NCBI GenBank assembly: GCA_017307855.1
Contig: JAFKGD010000002.1
Span: 700,984 to 764,983 of the forward strand
DNA length: 64,000 nt
Reading direction: 5' to 3'
From: Burkholderiales bacterium
Lineage (GTDB): Bacteria; Pseudomonadota; Gammaproteobacteria; Burkholderiales; Burkholderiaceae_C
Part shown: piece by piece, positions 34,078 to 43,368 of the stretch
Layout: each line of letters begins with the position of its first letter
Position numbering within the stretch: the first letter of the stretch is position 1
Notes under the pieces: model-generated
The model's input: only the letters and a program-made list of their open reading frames with translations
Told to the model about the DNA's origin: nothing
The model's database searches: none
Translations under genes and position numbers: made by a program

Positions 34078-36180
34078 TCAGAAGTCCACGCGCGCGCCGA
34101 CCTTGAGCGACCGCCCTGCCAGCGGCGCGCGACCCGGCGCGGTGCTGGTCAGGATGGACGTGGCGCTGTAGGCGAGCCGGTCGGTGATGTTGTCCAGGCG
34201 CGCGTACCAGAGCACGCTGGCCCCACCGGTCGAACTGCCGACGCGCTGGCGCCAGCCGATGGCCGCGTTCCACAGCGTGTAGGCCGCCGTGGGCGTGTCA
34301 CCCGCGGCCACGCGGTCCTGCGCCGCCGCATGGTCGAATCCCAGGCGGCCTGTCCACAGGCCCTGCGTCCACGTGAGCGTCGCGCCCACGCGCACCGGGG
34401 CGATGCGCGGCAGCGGCGCGCCGGTGTCGCTGTTGACCGCGCGCACGAGGTCGCCGCGCAGGCCGAGGTCGAGCTTCGATGCGCCGTCCAGCAGGCGCAC
34501 GTTGCCGCTCGCTTCCAGGCCGGTGAAGCGCGCCCGCACGCCGCGATACGCCTGCTCGCGGAAGATGTCCTCGCCGCTGCCGTCGGCCACGCCGTCGCCG
34601 TCGGCATCCACGGGGTTGAACTCGCCGTCGGCGCCGTAGCTGTTGCCGGTGTTCATGAGGCCGATGTAGTTGGAGAAGCGGCTGACGAAGCCGTTCAGGG
34701 CGAAGCGGTTGGCGCCGCGCGCCCATTCGGTGCCCAGGTCCAGGCTGTTGGAACGCTCCTTGGACAGCGTGGCATCGCCGGTTTCCCAGGCGGCGGTGGC
34801 CACGTGCGGGCCGTTGGCGAACAGCTCGTAGTCCTTGGGCGCGCGCTCGGTGTGCGCCAGGTTGGCGGTGAGCTTCCACTCGGGATTCAGGTCCACGCGT
34901 GCGCCGCCCGCGTAGCTGAACGGGTTGAAGCTGCGCGAGCCCGGCACGAAGCGCGGCACGTCGGGGTTGCCAAACGACTCGACGCGGACCGACTCGGTGC
35001 GCGCGCCGAACGACAGGCGGCCCCACGGTTGCGTGAGTTCTTCATGCACGAACAGCGCGCGCGTGCGGCTGGCGCTGTAGGGCGCGAAGGCTTCGTCGCC
35101 GTTGGCGCCGAAGCGGGACGATTCGGCCTGCAGGCCGATCACGCCGTCGAGCGTGCCCCAGGCGCCGGTCACCGGGGCATGGCGCGCTTCCAGCCGCAGG
35201 TCGTTGCCGTTATGGGTGAAGGTGGTGCCGGGATCGGGGCCTTCGAACTCGGTATGGGTGTAGTCGGTGTGGCCGAACTGCGCCTTCAGGCTGCGCAGGA
35301 CGGGGCCGTCGAAACGCCAGAAGCCTTCGAGTGCCTGGCGGTTCTGCCGCATGCCGATGGTCACGTCGTCCTCGGCCACGGTGCCGTAGTCGCTGCGCCA
35401 GGTGCTGGCCGAGGCGCCGATGTAGCCTCGGTCAAAGAACAGCGTGCCGCCCACGGCGCCGCCGCGCGTCTCGCTGGCCGAATTGCAGATGCGGTGGGCC
35501 AGCACCGGCACGCCGGTTTTCTCGCACTCGATCGCCGTGGGCACGCGCACGTCGTCGGTGCGGCGGTCGAACACGTCCAGGTGCAGGCCGATGCGGCCGT
35601 TGCCGCCTTCGACCACGGCCGCACCGCCGCGCCCGCCGTTGCCGGTGGATGCGTTCGCCTCGGCACGGCCACTCACGCCCTGCAGCGGCTCGGTGGGAAT
35701 GCGGTTGTCGATCACGTTGACCACGCCGCCGACGGCGCTGCCGCCGTAGAGCAGCGCGCCGGGGCCGCGCAGCACCTCGAGGCGCTCGGCCACCAGCGGC
35801 TCGGCCGGCACCGCGTGGTCGTAGCTCAGCGCCGAGGCGTCCAGCGGCGCGCCACTGTTGCCCAGCACGCGGATGCGGTCCCCGTCGAGCCCACGGATGA
35901 TGGGCCGGCCCGCGTTGGGGCCGAAGTAGGTGGACGCCACGCCCGGCGTGCCGTCCAGCGTTTCGCCCAGCGTGGTGCCGGAGCGCAGCGTGAGCGCATC
36001 GCCCGAGAGCACGGTGGTGGGTGCCACGGCGTCGGCCACGCCGAGCGGGTTGCCGGTGACGGTGATGGTGGGCAGCGCGTCGCTGGCGGGGGCTGCGGGC
36101 GAGGTCTGCGCCAGCACGGGTACGCCGAGCGCCAGGAGGACGGCCGCGCTCACGGCGCGGCGATGGAATCGGGAGGTCAT
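34078..36180 (-). CDS. ZnuD-like TonB-dependent receptor
   Basis: 700 residues from MTSRFHRRAVSAAVLL; signal peptide to about 24, TonB box near LPTITVTGN. Plug with RPIIRGLDGDRIRVL and LRGPGALLYGGSAVGGVVNV; barrel ends in Phe. The DVTIGMRQNRQALEG and TDYTHTEFEG segments are typical of the ZnuD zinc receptor group. A Cys pair (ECEKTG..RICNS) sits in an extracellular loop. The preceding His-rich membrane protein supports a metal, probably zinc, role. Confidence 0.85.
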   Translation of the reverse strand: MTSRFHRRAVSAAVLLALGVPVLAQTSPAAPASDALPTITVTGNPLGVADAVAPTTVLSGDALTLRSGTTLGETLDGTPGVASTYFGPNAGRPIIRGLDGDRIRVLGNSGAPLDASALSYDHAVPAEPLVAERLEVLRGPGALLYGGSAVGGVVNVIDNRIPTEPLQGVSGRAEANASTGNGGRGGAAVVEGGNGRIGLHLDVFDRRTDDVRVPTAIECEKTGVPVLAHRICNSASETRGGAVGGTLFFDRGYIGASASTWRSDYGTVAEDDVTIGMRQNRQALEGFWRFDGPVLRSLKAQFGHTDYTHTEFEGPDPGTTFTHNGNDLRLEARHAPVTGAWGTLDGVIGLQAESSRFGANGDEAFAPYSASRTRALFVHEELTQPWGRLSFGARTESVRVESFGNPDVPRFVPGSRSFNPFSYAGGARVDLNPEWKLTANLAHTERAPKDYELFANGPHVATAAWETGDATLSKERSNSLDLGTEWARGANRFALNGFVSRFSNYIGLMNTGNSYGADGEFNPVDADGDGVADGSGEDIFREQAYRGVRARFTGLEASGNVRLLDGASKLDLGLRGDLVRAVNSDTGAPLPRIAPVRVGATLTWTQGLWTGRLGFDHAAAQDRVAAGDTPTAAYTLWNAAIGWRQRVGSSTGGASVLWYARLDNITDRLAYSATSILTSTAPGRAPLAGRSLKVGARVDF

Positions 36181-36270
36181 GGAGAAAAGCTTTCCGCTGA
36201 AGGAATCGGACAGCGCGAACACACGGCGCCGCCCGGCCAGGCAGCGCGCGTCCATCGCGACGAAGAGAGA

Positions 36271-36711
36271 TCAGCGGAACGCGGGAGGCGCGCGCGCGTC
36301 GAACAGCGCGGCTCGGCGGGCCAGCGCCTCGCCTTCGCGCCAGGCCAGCACGAGGGCGGTGGGTACCAGCACCGGCAAGGCGAGCGCAGGCACGCCGCAG
36401 GCCAGGTCGGGTTGGCCGAGCTGGTCGTACAGGCGGCAGTCGCCACCTGTGAGGTGGTCGCCGAACAGGCCGGCCAGCCCGCCATGGGCATGGTCGTGGT
36501 GGTCCAGCGCACCGGCCGTACCCGGCAACGCGTGCGAAGCCGCGAAGGCAGGTGTCGCAACCGCCACGCCGCCTGCGGGCGCCGCATGCAGCACGCGGTG
36601 CAACTGCCCCAGCCACGGAGCCACCACCAGCGCGCACAGCAGCACCGCCAGCTGCAGCATCTGCAGCGGCGAGGCGCGGTGGGAAGAGTGGGAAAGCGGG
36701 CGGAGCAGCAT
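36271..36711 (-). CDS. His-rich single-span membrane protein linked to the ZnuD-like receptor
   Basis: 146 residues. N-terminal hydrophobic span (about 17-35) then a periplasmic part with a dense His cluster DHHDHAH (70-76), FGDH (83-86), CRLYDQL with Cys92 and a second Cys105, then a second hydrophobic stretch (107-122). The layout matches DUF2946-type small metal-associated proteins that precede zinc or copper TonB receptors. 90 bases ahead of the receptor gene and probably cotranscribed. Confidence 0.75.
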   Translation of the reverse strand: MLLRPLSHSSHRASPLQMLQLAVLLCALVVAPWLGQLHRVLHAAPAGGVAVATPAFAASHALPGTAGALDHHDHAHGGLAGLFGDHLTGGDCRLYDQLGQPDLACGVPALALPVLVPTALVLAWREGEALARRAALFDARAPPAFR

Positions 36712-36772
36712 GACCAGGGGCGAAATTATTGCAGGTCGGCCGCCGGCCCGCCCGCCGCGGGCGATGCGGCGG

Positions 36773-37318
36773 TCAGCCGCGCACGCGCGCGGCGAAGGTC
36801 TTGCGGAACTTCTCCACCTTCGGGGCGACCACGAAAGCGCAGTAGCCCTGGTCGGGATGGTTGGCGAAGTAGTCCTGGTGGTAATCCTCGGCCCGCCAGT
36901 AGTGGGCGACCGGCGCCACCTCCGTCACGATGGGCGCGGCATAGGCCCGCGCCTGCGTCAGTTCGGCGATCACCGCCTCGGCCACCTCGCGCTGCGCGGG
37001 CTCGTGCCAGTAGATGCCGCTGCGGTACTGGGTGCCGACGTCGTTGCCCTGGCGATTGAGCGTGGTCGGGTCATGCACCACGAAGAAAATCTGCAGGATC
37101 TCGGCCAGGCTGATGCGGGCCGGATCGAACGTGACGCGGATCACCTCGGCATAGCCGGTGCGGCCCGTGCACACCTGCTCGTAGGTGGGACGGCCGGTGT
37201 CGCCGTTGCTGTAGCCGGATTCGACGTCGGTCACGCCCTGCACGCGGTCGAACACGGCCTCGGTGCACCAGAAGCAGCCGCCGCCCAGGGTGATGGTTTC
37301 GGTGGTGGGAGATGTCAT
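36773..37318 (-). CDS. msrA: Peptide methionine sulfoxide reductase A
   Basis: 181 residues from MTSPTTETITLGGGCFWC. Repairs (S)-methionine sulfoxide with thioredoxin. Catalytic Cys15 in GGCFWCTE; GYSNGDTGRPTYEQVCTG, RVTFDP and AEDYHQDY are characteristic. Resolving Cys near the C-terminus is in DQGYCAF. Normal length. Confidence 0.97.
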   Translation of the reverse strand: MTSPTTETITLGGGCFWCTEAVFDRVQGVTDVESGYSNGDTGRPTYEQVCTGRTGYAEVIRVTFDPARISLAEILQIFFVVHDPTTLNRQGNDVGTQYRSGIYWHEPAQREVAEAVIAELTQARAYAAPIVTEVAPVAHYWRAEDYHQDYFANHPDQGYCAFVVAPKVEKFRKTFAARVRG

Positions 37319-37350
37319 GGCGGCCAATCTAGCAAAAGAGCAGACACCCT

Positions 37351-37980
37351 TCAGCGCACGATGCCGATGGCCAGGGCCAGCCCGGCCACGGCGGCCAGCG
37401 CTCCGCCGATCATCAGCGCGCCGTCGCGCACGGTGAGCGCGACGCCGAAGAGGGCGATGGCCACCATCGGCACGGACGAGGCGAAAGGAAAAATCTCCAG
37501 CGCCGGCACCGTGAGCGCCAGGCCGATGCTCAGCACGGCCGCGACGCGCGCGAACGCGGAACGCGTGAGAACGCTCAATCGCCGGTGGAACACGGCGTCG
37601 ATGCGCCGGGCCCAGGGGCGCAGCTTCTCCACCGAGGCCTCCAGCTTCTCCGAGGCCGGCCCGCGCTCGCGCACGAAGCGGGGCAGCCACATCTGCTGGC
37701 GGCCGAGGGCGATCTGCGCGGCGAACAGGATGATGAGCGCAGCCAGCGCCGTCGGCACGCCGGGCACGGCGCCCAGCGGCGTGAGTTCCAGCAGCGCCGG
37801 CACGACGAGGAAGGGCCCGTAGCTGCGGTGACCGAAGGCTTCCATCATCTCGCCCACTCGCACGCGCCGGCCTTCGCCGGCCAGCTGCTCCAGCCGGTCG
37901 AGGATGTCGGCGAGGCTGGCGGGCGCGTCGTTGCTGGCACCGGCCGAGCGCGCGCGTGAGGCCTGCGCAACGGTATTCAT
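37351..37980 (-). CDS. ExoD-family membrane protein
   Basis: 209 residues from MNTVAQASRARSA; an ATG nine bases upstream is also possible. Cytoplasmic N-terminal part then four to five membrane spans, with LADILDRLEQLAGEG, FGHRSYGPFLVVPALLELTPLGAVPG (split) and the LPRFVRERG loop, diagnostic of ExoD-like proteins named from rhizobial exopolysaccharide genes. Biochemical role unknown. Confidence 0.88.
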   Translation of the reverse strand: MNTVAQASRARSAGASNDAPASLADILDRLEQLAGEGRRVRVGEMMEAFGHRSYGPFLVVPALLELTPLGAVPGVPTALAALIILFAAQIALGRQQMWLPRFVRERGPASEKLEASVEKLRPWARRIDAVFHRRLSVLTRSAFARVAAVLSIGLALTVPALEIFPFASSVPMVAIALFGVALTVRDGALMIGGALAAVAGLALAIGIVR

Positions 37981-38091
37981 GCGGACCATGATCGCCCGTC
38001 GCCAGCCGCGCGCCGTGTAGGAAGACCGCGCGACCGCATCGCCGCTACAGTGCGGGCTCCGCTCCACGTACCGAACAGAAGGAACACCGTC

Positions 38092-38322
38092 ATGCCGCAC
38101 GTCGTCGTCAAACACTGGCCCGGGCCCACCGAAGAACAGAAGGCCGAGCTGGCCGCGCGCCTGGTGCAGGCCGTGCGCGACGTGTTCGGCTCCAGCGAGG
38201 CCTCGCTGTCGGTGGCCCTGGAGGAAGTGGCGCCGGCGGGGTGGACAGAAACCGTCTGGCGCCCCGAGATCGAGCCCAAGCTCGATGTGCTCTACAAGAA
38301 GCCCGGCTACACGCCTTCCTGA
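38092..38322 (+). CDS. 4-oxalocrotonate tautomerase-family protein
   Basis: 76 residues, MPHVVVKHWPGPTEEQ. After Met removal Pro1 is the catalytic base of the family. WPGPTEEQKAELAARLVQAV matches the PptA-like group, with a longer C-terminus (WTETVWRPEI) than the 62-residue classic enzyme. Upstream in-frame codons lack conservation, so the internal ATG is used; a GAAGGA site precedes it. Confidence 0.88.
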   Translation: MPHVVVKHWPGPTEEQKAELAARLVQAVRDVFGSSEASLSVALEEVAPAGWTETVWRPEIEPKLDVLYKKPGYTPS

Positions 38323-38331
38323 CCGCGCACC

Positions 38332-39096
38332 GTGATCGCCGGAGAACTCAAGCCCGTCCTGTCGGCGCTGGTACTGCCACCGGCGGGTCCGTTGCTGCTG
38401 ATGGCTCTGGCCGGCCTGCTGGCGTGGCTTCGCTGGCGGCGCCTGGCCTGGCTGGCGGGCGGCACGGGCGCCGCATCGCTGTGGTTGCTGTCGTGCCAGG
38501 CCGTGGCCGTGGCGCTGGCCGCGCACCTGCTGCCGCAGGTCTCGCCGACACGGCCCGAGGTGTTGCGCGCGCTGGATGTCCAGGCCATTGTGGTGTTGGG
38601 CGGCGGCATCGACGACCCGTCGCCCGAGTACGGCCATCCCCAACCCTCGCCCAGCACCCTGGTGCGCCTGCGCTACGGCGCACACCTGGCGCAGGCCACA
38701 GGCCTGCCATTGGGCTTCGCGGGCGGCGTGGGCTGGGCCAACGCCGGCACCGGCGTGGCATCCGAAGCGCAGGCTGCCGAGTCCGCGCTGGCCGCCTGGC
38801 GGCTGCCGCTGCGCTGGCGCGACGACCAGTCGCGCGACACGGGCGAGAACGCCATGCGCATGAAAGAACTGCTGGCGCGCGAGGACATCACGCGTATCGC
38901 CGTCGTCACGCATGCCTGGCACATGCCGCGTGCACTGCATCACTTCCGCGCACAGGGCTTCGAGACCGTCGTGGCCGCGCCCACGGCGTTCATCCTGCCG
39001 CAGTCGCGGCTGCTGATGCAGTGGCTGCCGGGCGACAGCGGCCTGTCCGACAGCCGCGCCGTGCTGCGCGAATGGCTGGCGCTGCGGCTGCTCTAG
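38332..39096 (+). CDS. YdcF/ElyC-like DUF218 protein
   Basis: 254 residues with a GTG start. Two N-terminal membrane spans (about 10-35 and 44-66), then a cytoplasmic- or periplasmic-side DUF218 domain with IVVLGGGI, RLRYGAHLA, SRDTGENAMRMKELL and VVTHAWHMPRA, the signature of ElyC-type envelope-biogenesis proteins. The stop codon is shared with the convergent SDR gene through a CTAG. Confidence 0.88.
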   Translation: MIAGELKPVLSALVLPPAGPLLLMALAGLLAWLRWRRLAWLAGGTGAASLWLLSCQAVAVALAAHLLPQVSPTRPEVLRALDVQAIVVLGGGIDDPSPEYGHPQPSPSTLVRLRYGAHLAQATGLPLGFAGGVGWANAGTGVASEAQAAESALAAWRLPLRWRDDQSRDTGENAMRMKELLAREDITRIAVVTHAWHMPRALHHFRAQGFETVVAAPTAFILPQSRLLMQWLPGDSGLSDSRAVLREWLALRLL

Positions 39097-39911
39097 TACG
39101 CGGTACGCCCGCCGTTGGCTTCCAGGCATGAGCCGGTGATCATGCGCGACTCGTCGCCGGCCAGAAACAGCGCGATGCGGGCGATGTCTTCCGGTTCGCC
39201 GACCCAGTAGGGATAGGTGCGTGCGATCTCCTCGGCGCGGAAGTGGTCGCTGCCCTGCCCCGGTTGGCCGCCCGGCATGCCATAGGCCTGGCGTACGCGC
39301 TCGGTGTTGATGCGCCCGGCGCAGATGGCGTTCACACGCACGCCGGAGCGCGCATACGCACCGGCCAGCGCCCGCGTGAGCGAGTTGACCGCGCCCTTGG
39401 CCGACGCGTAGGCATGGGCCCGGCCGGTGCCCAGCAGGGCGGCGCCGGACGACATGTTCACCACCGTGCCACCTCCACTGTCGATGATGGCGGGGATGGC
39501 GTGGCGGGCGGTGAGCAGCGTGCCGCGCAGGTCCAGCGTCAGCGTGCGCTCCCAGACCGCGAGATCGAGCTCGGTGGCCAATCCGTCGTCGGGTGCCGAG
39601 CCGCCCACGGAGTTGAACAGTGTGTGCAGTTCGCCAAAGCGCTGGCGCGCGCCGGCCACCAGCTGACGCACGCTGTCTTCGTCCGTCACGTCCACCGCGA
39701 AGGCCTCAGCCTGGCAGCCCGCGTCGCCCAGGGCCCGGGCCAGCGAACGCACCGCGTCCAGGCGGATGTCGGCCAGCGCGACGCGAGCGCCCTCCTGGGC
39801 GAACAGCGTGGCCGTGGCGCGGCCGATGCCGGTGCCCGCGCCCACGACGAGGGCGACGCGGCCCTGCAGCCGCCCGGCCGCCGTGGCGGTGGCAGCGGTG
39901 GTCGCGCTCAT
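39093..39911 (-). CDS. Short-chain dehydrogenase/reductase
   Basis: 272 residues. Rossmann motif VGAGTGIG near residue 23, NNAG-equivalent FNSVGGS, catalytic Ser in NMSSGAALLGTG and YASAK with Tyr/Lys. The TGSCLEANGG end is typical of classical SDRs that oxidise a secondary alcohol. Last gene of the amidase operon, coupled to the Bug gene by ATGA. Confidence 0.93.
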   Translation of the reverse strand: MSATTAATATAAGRLQGRVALVVGAGTGIGRATATLFAQEGARVALADIRLDAVRSLARALGDAGCQAEAFAVDVTDEDSVRQLVAGARQRFGELHTLFNSVGGSAPDDGLATELDLAVWERTLTLDLRGTLLTARHAIPAIIDSGGGTVVNMSSGAALLGTGRAHAYASAKGAVNSLTRALAGAYARSGVRVNAICAGRINTERVRQAYGMPGGQPGQGSDHFRAEEIARTYPYWVGEPEDIARIALFLAGDESRMITGSCLEANGGRTAY

Positions 39912-40873
39912 TCGACCTTGATACCGGTCTTGCGGATGAAGTCGCTCCAGTACTGGACCATGTCCGTGAACTGCTTCTGCTGTTCCTGCGGCGAGTTCGG
40001 GATCAGCTCCAGCCCCAGCTCGCGCGTACGCGCCACCACGGCCGGGTCGGCCATCGCGCGGCGGAAGATGTCGTTGAGCGCCTTCACGCGGGCATCGTCG
40101 GTGCCGGCCGGTGCGTACAGGCCCCAGTAGGTGTCGGCGTTCATGCCCTGCACGCCAGACTCCTTGAAAGTGGGCACGTTGGGGAGCAGCGGGCTGCGGG
40201 TGTCACTGGTGACGGCCAGGGCCTTGAGCTTGCCCGAGGCCAGGTGGGCCTGAGCCGTGGTGGTGCCGCCGAAATAGATCTCGACCTGGCCGCCCAGCAG
40301 CGCATTCATCGCCGGCGCCACGCCCTGGAAGGGCACGTGCACGATGTCCAGGCCCGTGGCGAGCTTGAACATCTCGCCGGCCATGTGCGTGGATGCGCCG
40401 TTGCCGCCCGAGGCGAAGTTGAGCGAACCGGGCCGGGCCTTGGCCATCGCCATCAGCTCCTGCAGCGTGTTGGCGGGCACGTTGGCATTCACCAGCAGCA
40501 CCAGCGGTGCCTTGGCCAGGCCGATCACGCCACGGAAATCCTTCGTGGTGTTGTAGGGCATGTCCTTGAGCAGGCTCGGATTGACCACGATGGCCAGGTC
40601 GGCGACCAGCAGCGTGTGGCCGTCGGCGGGCGCGCGCGCCACGGCCGACGATCCGATCGTGGAGGCGCCGCCCGGGCGGTTCTCGATGACGAATTGCTGG
40701 CCGGCGGCGGCGGAGGCGGGCGTCTGCAGCAGGCGGGCCAGGATGTCGCTGGTGCCGCCGGCCGGGAACGGGACGATCAGCCGCACCGGCCGGTCGGGGA
40801 AGGTCGCAGCGGCCACGCTGGTGGCGAGCACGCACAGGGCCAGCAGGCCGGATATCTTTCGCATGAGTTTCAT
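39908..40873 (-). CDS. Bug-family periplasmic solute receptor in the amidase operon
   Basis: 321 residues from MKLMRKISGLLALC; signal peptide to about residue 23 (VAA-ATFPDRP). FPDRPVRLIVPFPAGGTSDILAR (split), VIENRPGGASTIG, PADGHTLL and the ligand loop GGNGASTHMAGE. Overlaps the DapA-like gene and the SDR gene by four bases on either side, so it is firmly inside the operon. Again no TctAB partner. Confidence 0.95.
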   Translation of the reverse strand: MKLMRKISGLLALCVLATSVAAATFPDRPVRLIVPFPAGGTSDILARLLQTPASAAAGQQFVIENRPGGASTIGSSAVARAPADGHTLLVADLAIVVNPSLLKDMPYNTTKDFRGVIGLAKAPLVLLVNANVPANTLQELMAMAKARPGSLNFASGGNGASTHMAGEMFKLATGLDIVHVPFQGVAPAMNALLGGQVEIYFGGTTTAQAHLASGKLKALAVTSDTRSPLLPNVPTFKESGVQGMNADTYWGLYAPAGTDDARVKALNDIFRRAMADPAVVARTRELGLELIPNSPQEQQKQFTDMVQYWSDFIRKTGIKVE

Positions 40874-41886
40874 GGGGGGTCCTCGAGAAGGGTGGAGGGA
40901 ACAGGTGATCGGTCGGACAGCAGGCCGGCCTCGGCGAGGATGGCCACGCATTCCTGCAGCTCGGCCGGCGCGGGCGGCGACAGCGGCGGACGCACGCCGC
41001 CGCCTTTCAGGCCGAACAATGTCGTGAGCTCCTTGGCCAGGCCGACGTTGTGGAAGCCCTGGGCGAAGTAGCGGCTCTGCAGCTTGTCGGCGATGGCCAC
41101 GATGCGCCGCACGGCGGTGGCCGCGGCGGCGAAGTCGCCCGCGTCCAGCGCCGCCAGGAAGTCGGCGCAATGCGGCTGCGCCTGCGATTGCACGAACAGG
41201 GGCCTGGAAGAGCCGAACATGAAGTCGGGCGCGCGGTCGGGAAACGCCAGGCGGCCGAAGAGGTGGTATTCCTCCAGCGAGGTCGTCACGCTCACGCGAT
41301 CGCCCACGCGTTCCATCATGGCCGCGTAGCTGGACATGTTGAGGGTGGTGCTCATCACCGCGGCCAGATGCTCGATGTGCAGCAGCCGCGCGGCCATCTC
41401 CGGCGTGAGGTAGAAGCCCAGTTCGGCGAGCGTGGTGCTGTAGCAGAACATGCCGATGTCGATGCGCTCGGCCACCTGCTCGTAGAAGGTGCGCACGCCG
41501 TCCGCGGTGCGCACGCCGTAATAGGGCGGCCACACCATCACGGCGTCGGCCCCGGCGTGTTGCGCGTGGCGCGCGAAGTCGACCACGTTGGCCACCGCCG
41601 GATCCGAGCAGCCCACCACCACGGGCTTGCGGCCGGCGACGGTGTCCAGCACCACGTCAGCCACGCGCTTGCGCTCGGCCACGGTCATGGTCCAGAACTC
41701 CTGGTGCAGCGAGTTGACGGCCAGTCCGCCCACGCCGGGATGGCGCAGGGTCAGCTCGGTGTTGTGGCGCAGGCCGTCTTCGTCGATCCGGCCGTCGGGC
41801 AGGAACGGCGTGTAGAGCACGGTGATGTAGCCGTGAAGGTTCTGGCGGATCCAGGTGCGCGCGTCGGCGCGGGCGTAGCGTGGCAT
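40870..41886 (-). CDS. DapA-family protein lacking the Schiff-base lysine
   Basis: 338 residues. TIM-barrel opening LHGYITVLYTPFLPDGRIDEDGL (split) and GVGGLAVNSLHQEFWTMT match dihydrodipicolinate synthase-family aldolases and lyases; Tyr149 (FCYSTT) is at the place of the catalytic Tyr. The canonical GIKE segment that follows about 28 residues later reads AVMST, with Met178 where the Schiff-base Lys should be, so classical pyruvate chemistry is doubtful. Longer C-terminus than DapA. Coupled to the Bug gene by ATGA; 34 bases follow the amidase stop. Confidence 0.85.
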   Translation of the reverse strand: MPRYARADARTWIRQNLHGYITVLYTPFLPDGRIDEDGLRHNTELTLRHPGVGGLAVNSLHQEFWTMTVAERKRVADVVLDTVAGRKPVVVGCSDPAVANVVDFARHAQHAGADAVMVWPPYYGVRTADGVRTFYEQVAERIDIGMFCYSTTLAELGFYLTPEMAARLLHIEHLAAVMSTTLNMSSYAAMMERVGDRVSVTTSLEEYHLFGRLAFPDRAPDFMFGSSRPLFVQSQAQPHCADFLAALDAGDFAAAATAVRRIVAIADKLQSRYFAQGFHNVGLAKELTTLFGLKGGGVRPPLSPPAPAELQECVAILAEAGLLSDRSPVPSTLLEDPP

Positions 41887-41919
41887 GGCAGGTGTCCGTT
41901 TCTTTCAGGGCCGCACACC

Positions 41920-43368
41920 TTACGCCGTCGCGGCGCCGGACACCGGCGGACGGCGATGCGCCCAGGGCGCCGCCTGCTCCAGCTGCGCCGACAGCTGCAG
42001 CAGCCGGTCTTCGCGGCCGAACGGCGCCAGCAGCTGGCAGGCGACGGGCAGGCCACTGGCACTCCAGTGCACCGGCAGGCAGGCCGCGGGCAGGCCGGCG
42101 GCGTTGATCACGGCGAGGAAGGGCGTGTAGCGCGCCACCTGGCGCCGGAACTGCGTGAAGCTGGCCACCTGCATCGAGAGTTCGCCCAGCGGCACCGGCA
42201 GCCGCGCCAGCGCGGGCGTGAGCACCATGTCCACGCCGGCCATGGCATGCGCGAATGCGCGGCCGATGGCATGGAAGCGCTGGATCGCGCCCAGGTAGGT
42301 GGTGGCCGTCATGCGCGCGCCGTGCTCGTAGCCTTCCCGCATCGCAGGTTCGAGATCGTCCGGCCGCAGCGCGCGGCCGAGCGCCGCCAGGCGGGCATCG
42401 GTCGACGCCTTGATGTTGGCAGCCATGACGTCGATGAGTGCCTGGATGAAGGCTGCATAGTCGAGGGCCGGGGTGGCCGCATCGATCACCTCGTGGCCGA
42501 GCTGGCGGCACAGGCCTGCGCCGCGTTCGAGCGCCGCGAGCGGCTCGGCCTCGACCTCGATGCCGTCCCAGGCCTCGCGCCAGACCGCGATGCGCAGCCG
42601 CGCGGGCCGCTGCTCCAGCAAGGCCCGGTAGGAGTTGGGGCGTGCGGGCGCCGCATACGGCGCGCCCGGCTCGTCGCCGGCAATCGCGTCCAGCGCGGCA
42701 GCGGTGTCGCGCACCGAGCGGCTGAGCACGCCGTCGCAAGCGAGGCCGCCCCAGCCTTCGCCACGCGACGGGCCCATGGGCACGAGACCTCGCGAGGGCT
42801 TGAGGCCGTAGATGCCACAGCAGGCGGCGGGAATGCGGATCGAGCCGCCGCCGTCGCTGCCGTGCGCCAGCGGCACGATGCCGGCCGCCACCGCGGCGGC
42901 GGCGCCACCGCTGGAGCCGCCGGCCGAGCGCGACAGATCCCACGGGTTGCGCGTGGGGCCGCCGTTGGCCGCGGCCTCGGTGGTCGGCGCCATGCACAAC
43001 TCGGGCACTGTGGTGCGCGCGAACGGGATCAGGCCGGCGGCCTCGAAGCGCTCAACCAGCGTGGCGTCCTGGGCATAGCGCATGTCGGCGAACAACCGGG
43101 AGCCCAGGCCCGAGGCCAGCCGCGTGGAGGCCAGCCCCGAGTCCTTGAGCAGGAACGGCAGGCCCCGGAACACGCCGCGCGGCTGCCAGTCGCGCGCCCA
43201 CAGGCGGGCGGCGTCGAAGTCGGCGTGGCACAGCGCATTGAGCGCCGGGCCGCGCTCGCGCGCCAGCGCGATGGCGCAGTCCATCAGCTCCGCCGGCGTG
43301 ACGTCGCCGGCGGCCAGCCGGGCGGCCAGGCCGAGCGCGTCGTGGGCCTGGTACTCCTCAGGCGTCAT
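41920..43368 (-). CDS. Amidase signature-family hydrolase
   Basis: 482 residues. The Ser-cisSer-Lys triad is complete: Lys75 (PFLLKDSG), cis-Ser in [11 protein letters not shown] (152-153) and nucleophile Ser176 (GGGSIRIPA). Hydrolyses a carboxamide to acid and ammonia. ALNALCHAD and the [10 protein letters not shown] segment are normal family parts. Its start overlaps the preceding alpha/beta hydrolase gene by 11 bases. Confidence 0.95.
   Translation of the reverse strand: MTPEEYQAHDALGLAARLAAGDVTPAELMDCAIALARERGPALNALCHADFDAARLWARDWQPRGVFRGLPFLLKDSGLASTRLASGLGSRLFADMRYAQDATLVERFEAAGLIPFARTTVPELCMAPTTEAAANGGPTRNPWDLSRSAGGSSGGAAAAVAAGIVPLAHGSDGGGSIRIPAACCGIYGLKPSRGLVPMGPSRGEGWGGLACDGVLSRSVRDTAAALDAIAGDEPGAPYAAPARPNSYRALLEQRPARLRIAVWREAWDGIEVEAEPLAALERGAGLCRQLGHEVIDAATPALDYAAFIQALIDVMAANIKASTDARLAALGRALRPDDLEPAMREGYEHGARMTATTYLGAIQRFHAIGRAFAHAMAGVDMVLTPALARLPVPLGELSMQVASFTQFRRQVARYTPFLAVINAAGLPAACLPVHWSASGLPVACQLLAPFGREDRLLQLSAQLEQAAPWAHRRPPVSGAATA

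Noticed and set aside
33211-37059. 1282-codon plus-strand open frame opposite the AEC, TonB receptor, His-rich protein and msrA genes
   Set aside because: Translates to Arg/Gly/His-rich low-complexity sequence without domains; it is the mirror of GC-rich genes with clear families on the minus strand.
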